Below are positions 50,801-56,800 of a stretch of DNA of 64,000 nt, in pieces. Below the pieces are notes generated by a model. It worked only from the letters and a program-made list of their open reading frames with translations, was not told where the DNA came from and did no database searches. The translations under genes and the position numbers were made by a program. This DNA is from Pelagicoccus mobilis (GTDB taxonomy: Bacteria > Verrucomicrobiota > Verrucomicrobiia > Opitutales > Opitutaceae): positions 1 through 64,000 of the forward strand of contig NZ_JAENIL010000024.1 in NCBI RefSeq assembly GCF_016595505.1, written 5' to 3'. Each line of letters opens with the position of its first letter. The stretch's first letter is position 1.

Positions 50801-53800
50801 AGATGCTCAACAAGGGGATATCTCCAGTTCGATTTCATGGAGTTCCGATCTAGAAGGAGTGATTCTGGGAACAGGAAGTTCGATATCCGCATCGCAGCTC
50901 ACCGTCGGAACGCACGTGATAACAGCCGAGTCGATTGATGCAGGACTGCTTGCCGGTTCCGATTCTATTACTCTTAACGTAGTCGAAAACCAAGCGCCAG
51001 TCGTGACGATCGCGTCGCCAGAGGATGGGGACGAGTTCTTGTTTGGCGCGGAGGTCGATTTCACCGGTACGTCGAACGACTTGGAAGACGGCGATATCAC
51101 TGCTTCCTTGGTCTGGAGTTCGGACATTGATGGAGCGATTCCTGGTGTTGGTGGTACTGTCTCGACCTCATCGCTTTCGCTAGGGGCGCATGTTATTACA
51201 GCGACTTCAACAGACTCTGGATTAGTCGTTGGTGATGCGTCGGTTGCGATCACAATTGTCGCCAATCTCTCTCCGGTCGTTGCGATAGCGACTCCGGCCG
51301 ATGCTTCCGTATTCACAGAGGGCGATTTGATTGGGCTAACCGCGAGCGCCAATGACTTTGAAGATGGAGACCTGACAGCAGCACTTTCTTGGAGTTCAGA
51401 TCTCGATGGTCCGATCGCCGGAACTGGCGGGTCTGTATCCACCTCACAATTGTCCGTTGGTGTACACGTCATCACCGCTTCGACAACGGATTCCGGAACG
51501 GCATCAGGTTCCGATTCGATCACAGTGACCGTGCTCGATAACCAAATACCGGTTGTTTCAATACTCGCTCCTGCAGATAACGCGATCTTCCTGCAAGATG
51601 ATCCGGTTGACTTGGTGGGGGCAGCGAATGATTTCGAGCAAGGCGACCTGACTGCTTCGATTCTCTGGAGTTCGGATCTGGACGGACCGATAGCGGGATC
51701 AGGCGGCACAGTTTCAACTTCTGTTCTCTCGATTGGAACGCACGTGATCACCGCTTCCGCAACTGATTCAGTACTGGATACGGGAACCGATTCGGTAACG
51801 ATCGTGGTAACGGATAATCAACTACCAGTTGTCACAATCAGCTCTCCAAGCGATGGGGCTATTTACACGATTGGCGATACGATCGAATTCACCGCGACAG
51901 CGATCGATGACGAAGATGGCGACGTGACGCCGTCTCTCGTCTGGAGTTCGAGTATTGATGGCGTTCTCTCAGGTACCGGAGGATCATTCTCAACCTCGAG
52001 TTTGTCGGCCGGAATTCATGAGATCACGGCGACTGCGATAGACTCGCTCTCGATGCCATCGTCACAGACTATCACGGTTGCGGTTTACACAACCGCAGGA
52101 CCGCTCGTTTCGTCCGACTTCTCAGGTGAGGGGCTCGATACGGACCAGTGGATGTTCGTGAACCCTGTTGGAGATGGAAGCTACTCGGTTAGCGATGGCG
52201 TATTGAGCATCTCAGTACCAGAAGGCAGCGATCATGATATTTGGGCGGCGGGCAACCGTTCGGCTCGCGTAGTCCAGAGAATCGATGACACTGACTTCGG
52301 ATTGCAGGCCAAATTTGCTTCGACTCCGACCCAACAGTACCAAAGCCAGGGTATCCTCGTTGAGCAGGACGCTGACAATTTCATTCGATTCGACATTCTC
52401 TCCGATGGATCAGCTCTGTCTGTATTCGGCGCGCACTTCGTCGACGGATCGCCCACCTTCTTGTTCAACAAACCGATTGGCGATGCTCCTGCTCGTTACC
52501 TGCGCCTCACCCGTCAGGGGGATCAGTTTGTAATGGAACACTCGCTCAATGCGAAAGATTGGACCTGGGCAGGAACGCTTAACCGAGCGCTTGCAGTGCA
52601 GCACATTGGCGTGTTTGCGGCGAACGCCTCTGGAGCTAGCTCACCTGCTTACACCGCCGAAGTGGATTATCTCTTCAACACTGCTTCGCCGATTGTTCCT
52701 GAAGATAGTGGCGGTCCGAATACGGAACCAGAAATCGTCATTACCGGACCGGTGGTTGGAACGACTTTTGTCGCGGGTGAAGAAATTCCGCTAAATGCTC
52801 TGGCAATCGATACGGAGGACGGAGACATCTCAGCGTCCATTGAGTGGGAGTCCGATTTGGATGGTCCGCTTGCGGGTACCGGCGGATTGCTTCCTGTTTC
52901 GAGTTTGTCGGTGGGTACTCATGTCGTTACGGCTACTATAGCCGATGCTGGATTGCTCACGGATCTCGACTCTATCTCAGTCACTGTGATTCCGAATACA
53001 GCTCCAGTTGTTACGATAACTGGTCCTGTAGGGGGCTCGACGTTCTCTATTGGCGATTCGGTTAATTTCACCGGCACCGCGACGGATGCGGAGCATGGCG
53101 AACTTTCTGATTCGATTGAATGGAGTTCGAATATCGATGGTGTGATTGATACTGGAGCATCGATCTTCACCTCGGTCCTATCAGCTGGTATCCATGAAAT
53201 CACTGCAACCGCCACCGATGGGGTTTCGGTATCGGGTACGGATACTGTGACGATTAGAATTCACGATCCGAAGGGACCAATCGTTTCGGACGACTTCAGT
53301 TCCGGTAGTCTCAACGCTCTCGAATGGAACCAGGTGGATCCTGTGGGCGATAGCGCTTACAGCGTCGTCAACGGCGTCTTGAGAATTACGGTGCCGGCCG
53401 GCAGCGACCACGACCTCTGGGCAGAAGGCAACCAATCGGCTCGTGTTATGCAGGAAGTTGATGACGCAGACTTCGGTCTTGAAGTTAAATTCGAGTCACG
53501 GCCTGACTCCGCATTCCAGAGCCAGGGAATTGTCATCGAACAGGATGCCGATAACTTCTTCCGCTTCGACTTCAACTCCAATGGCACTTCCCTCAAGGTG
53601 TTTGCCGCTGACTTCGTTGATGGCACTCCAACCGCTTTGTTTAGCCAGACAGTGACGCAAACGCCGGCCTACTTCCTGCGTGTGGTAAGGTCAGGCGATT
53701 CATTCACGCTTCGTTATTCTCACGACGGTACGAACTGGACGACCAAGGCGGTTCATAATCGGGTGATGACTGTCAATCATGTGGGCGCCTTTGCGAGTAA

Positions 53801-56800
53801 CGCATCGGGAGAGACTTCTCCTGAGTTTACCGCTGTAGTTGACTACTTCTTCAATATGGCGTCGCCAATTGTTCCAGAAGACGGAGGAGGAACGAATACG
53901 CCGCCGAGCGTACTTGTGACCGCTCCAATCCATGGCTCGACCTTTACAGAAGGAGACACTGTCACCTTCACTGGATTGGCCTCCGATATTGAAGATGGTG
54001 ACTTGACCGCATCGCTGACTTGGCGGTCTAACCTTGATGGTGAGCTCGCCGGAGTAGGCGGTTCGCTATCCACGTCGACTCTCTCGATTGGCACGCACGT
54101 GATTACGGCTTCGGCTACTGACTTTGAGTCGTACACAGGAAGTGCTTCTATCTCGATCACGGTCGAACCAAATACGGCCCCTGACGTTACGATTTCGGAT
54201 CCCGAGGATGGTAGTACCTATCTTGATACGGATTTGATACTCTTTACCGCGAGCGCGATTGACGCTCAGGAAGGCGATCTGACAAATACGCTGTCCTGGA
54301 GTTCGGATCTTGATGGACCTATTTCAGGATCTGGCGGTTCGATTTCTACTTCGAATCTGTCGATTGGCACCCATGTGATCACTGCGGAAACGGTTGATTC
54401 AGGGCTGCTGGTTGGTTCTGCCTCGATAACGGTAATCGTAGTAGAGAACTTCGCTCCTGTCGTATCGATCTCGCAACCGCTCGACGGCTCGCTCTTCTTG
54501 CTGGGATCCAGTGTTGATCTTTCAGCGACCTCGAGCGATATCGAAGACGGTAACCTAACGGATTCGCTGGTCTGGAGTTCGGACCTCGATGGACTGATTG
54601 CGGGAATTGGCGGCTCGATTTCGACGAGTGGACTCACGCTTGGGACTCATGTGATAACCGCGACTTCAACCGATACCGGACTCGTTTCAGGTACCGATTC
54701 AGTCACGATCACAATCACGGACAACATTCCACCTACAGTCACCGTGACTGGTCCAGCTGATGGTTCTATCTATTCACAAATCGACACGATTGATTTCACC
54801 GGTACAGCCTCTGACTTCGAAGACGGCGATCTGACAAGCTCGCTAAGTTGGAGTTCTGATATAGACGGTGCGATCCCTGGATCGGGTGGATTTGTATCCA
54901 CTTCCTCACTCTCGATCGGCACGCATACGATCACGGCCACTGTGATTGACTCCGGATTTGATTTTGCGAGTGATTCCATAACGGTTACGATTTCCAATAA
55001 TGCCGTACCGGTCACCGCGATTACAGGACCGACAAATGGAGATATCTATCCGGAAGGCGATTGGATCGACTTTGCGGGCGTTTCGATCGATGTGGAGGAT
55101 GGCGATCTTTCGGATGCGTTGGTGTGGATCTCCGATCTCGATGGGCCAATTGGAAGCGGAGCGGTCTTCTCTGTATCCAATTTGTCGATCGGCACGCACA
55201 TCATTACCGCGTCAGCCACGGATTCGGGACTATTCGCAGGTTCAGACTCGATTTCTGTGACAGTGATTCCGAATACAGCTCCGGTCGTAACGATAGTAGA
55301 ACCTGCCGAAGGTGCTTTCTACTCGGTCGGTGATACGATTGACTTTACTGGCACGGCGATTGACGCAGAGCACGGTGATCTAACTGATACGATTGAATGG
55401 AGCTCGGATATCGATGGGGTCTTTGCGACAGGTGGCTCGTTCTCGACGGCTGGTTTGTCTGGTGGTACTCACATCATCGTAGCGGCTGCGATTGATTCTG
55501 CATTGTCTGTCGGTTTGGATTCGATATCCATCACGGTGCACGACGTTGAAGGACCGATCGTTTCGGACGACTTCTACACCGGCGGATTGAATGGACTCGA
55601 GTGGAGCTTTATCGATCCAGTGGGCGATAGCACTTACACGGTCGCTGATGGAGGTTTGAGCATCACTGTCCCTGCTGGCACTGATCATGACCTCTGGACA
55701 GGTGGCAATCGTTCGGCCCGTATGGTTCAGTCGATTGCGAATTCGGATTTCGGCCTTGAAGTGAAGTTTGAATCTCGACCCGATTCCGCGTTCCAAAGCC
55801 AAGGCGTGATAATTGAGCAAGACGCCGGTAACTTCTTCCGCTTCGATTTCAATTCCAACGGAACCTCACTGAAGGTGTTCGCTGCAGACTTTGTGAGCGG
55901 AGAACCAACGGTACTGTTTAGCCAGACGGTGACGCAGACAGCTGCCTACTTCTTGAGGATCGTAAGGTCGGGCGATTCGTTCGCCTTGAGTTACTCGCAC
56001 GACGGTACGAACTGGACTACCAAGGCAATCCATACTCGGGTGATGGATGTTAATACGTTCGGTGTTTTCGCTAGTAATGCTGCGGGCGATACATCGCCAG
56101 AGTTCACTGCGGTTGTTGACTATGTCTTCAATATGGATTCGCCGATCGTACCTGAGGATGCCGAGACGCCAAATACGCCTCCAACTGTGACGATCACCGG
56201 TCCTGCAGATAGTTCCATCTTTGCAGAGGGCGAACCAGTCGATCTAACCGCAACGGCGATCGATACAGAAGATGGCGATTTGAGTACTTCGGTTGTGTGG
56301 AGCTCGAATCTTGATGGAGGATTGGGTAGTGGAGCTTTGAATTCCGTTTCTTCGCTATCGATTGGTACGCATCTCATCACCGCTTCCGCGACCGATCTGG
56401 GATCGTTGACTGGATCAGAGTTTATCACGGTCACGGTGATTCCGAATACAGCTCCGGTGGTATCCATTACATCTCCAGTTGATGGCGCCTTGTACCTGCT
56501 TGGAGAAAGTATCAACTTCACTGCTACAGCGAATGATACCGAACACGGCAACTTGGATTCTACTCTTGAATGGAGTACAGATCTTGACGGAGTGATCGGA
56601 ACGGGAGGCTCGATCTCCACGTCAACGCTTTCGGCTGGATCGCACACTACGGTGGCGACTGCGATAGACCCAGGCTTGCTGGTGGGATCGGATGCGATTA
56701 CGATCACCGTGCATGATCCGGAAGGACCAGTCGTTTCTGACGACTTTAGTTCTGAAGAACTGGATACGCTCGAATGGGGCTTCGTGAATCCAGTCGGTGA

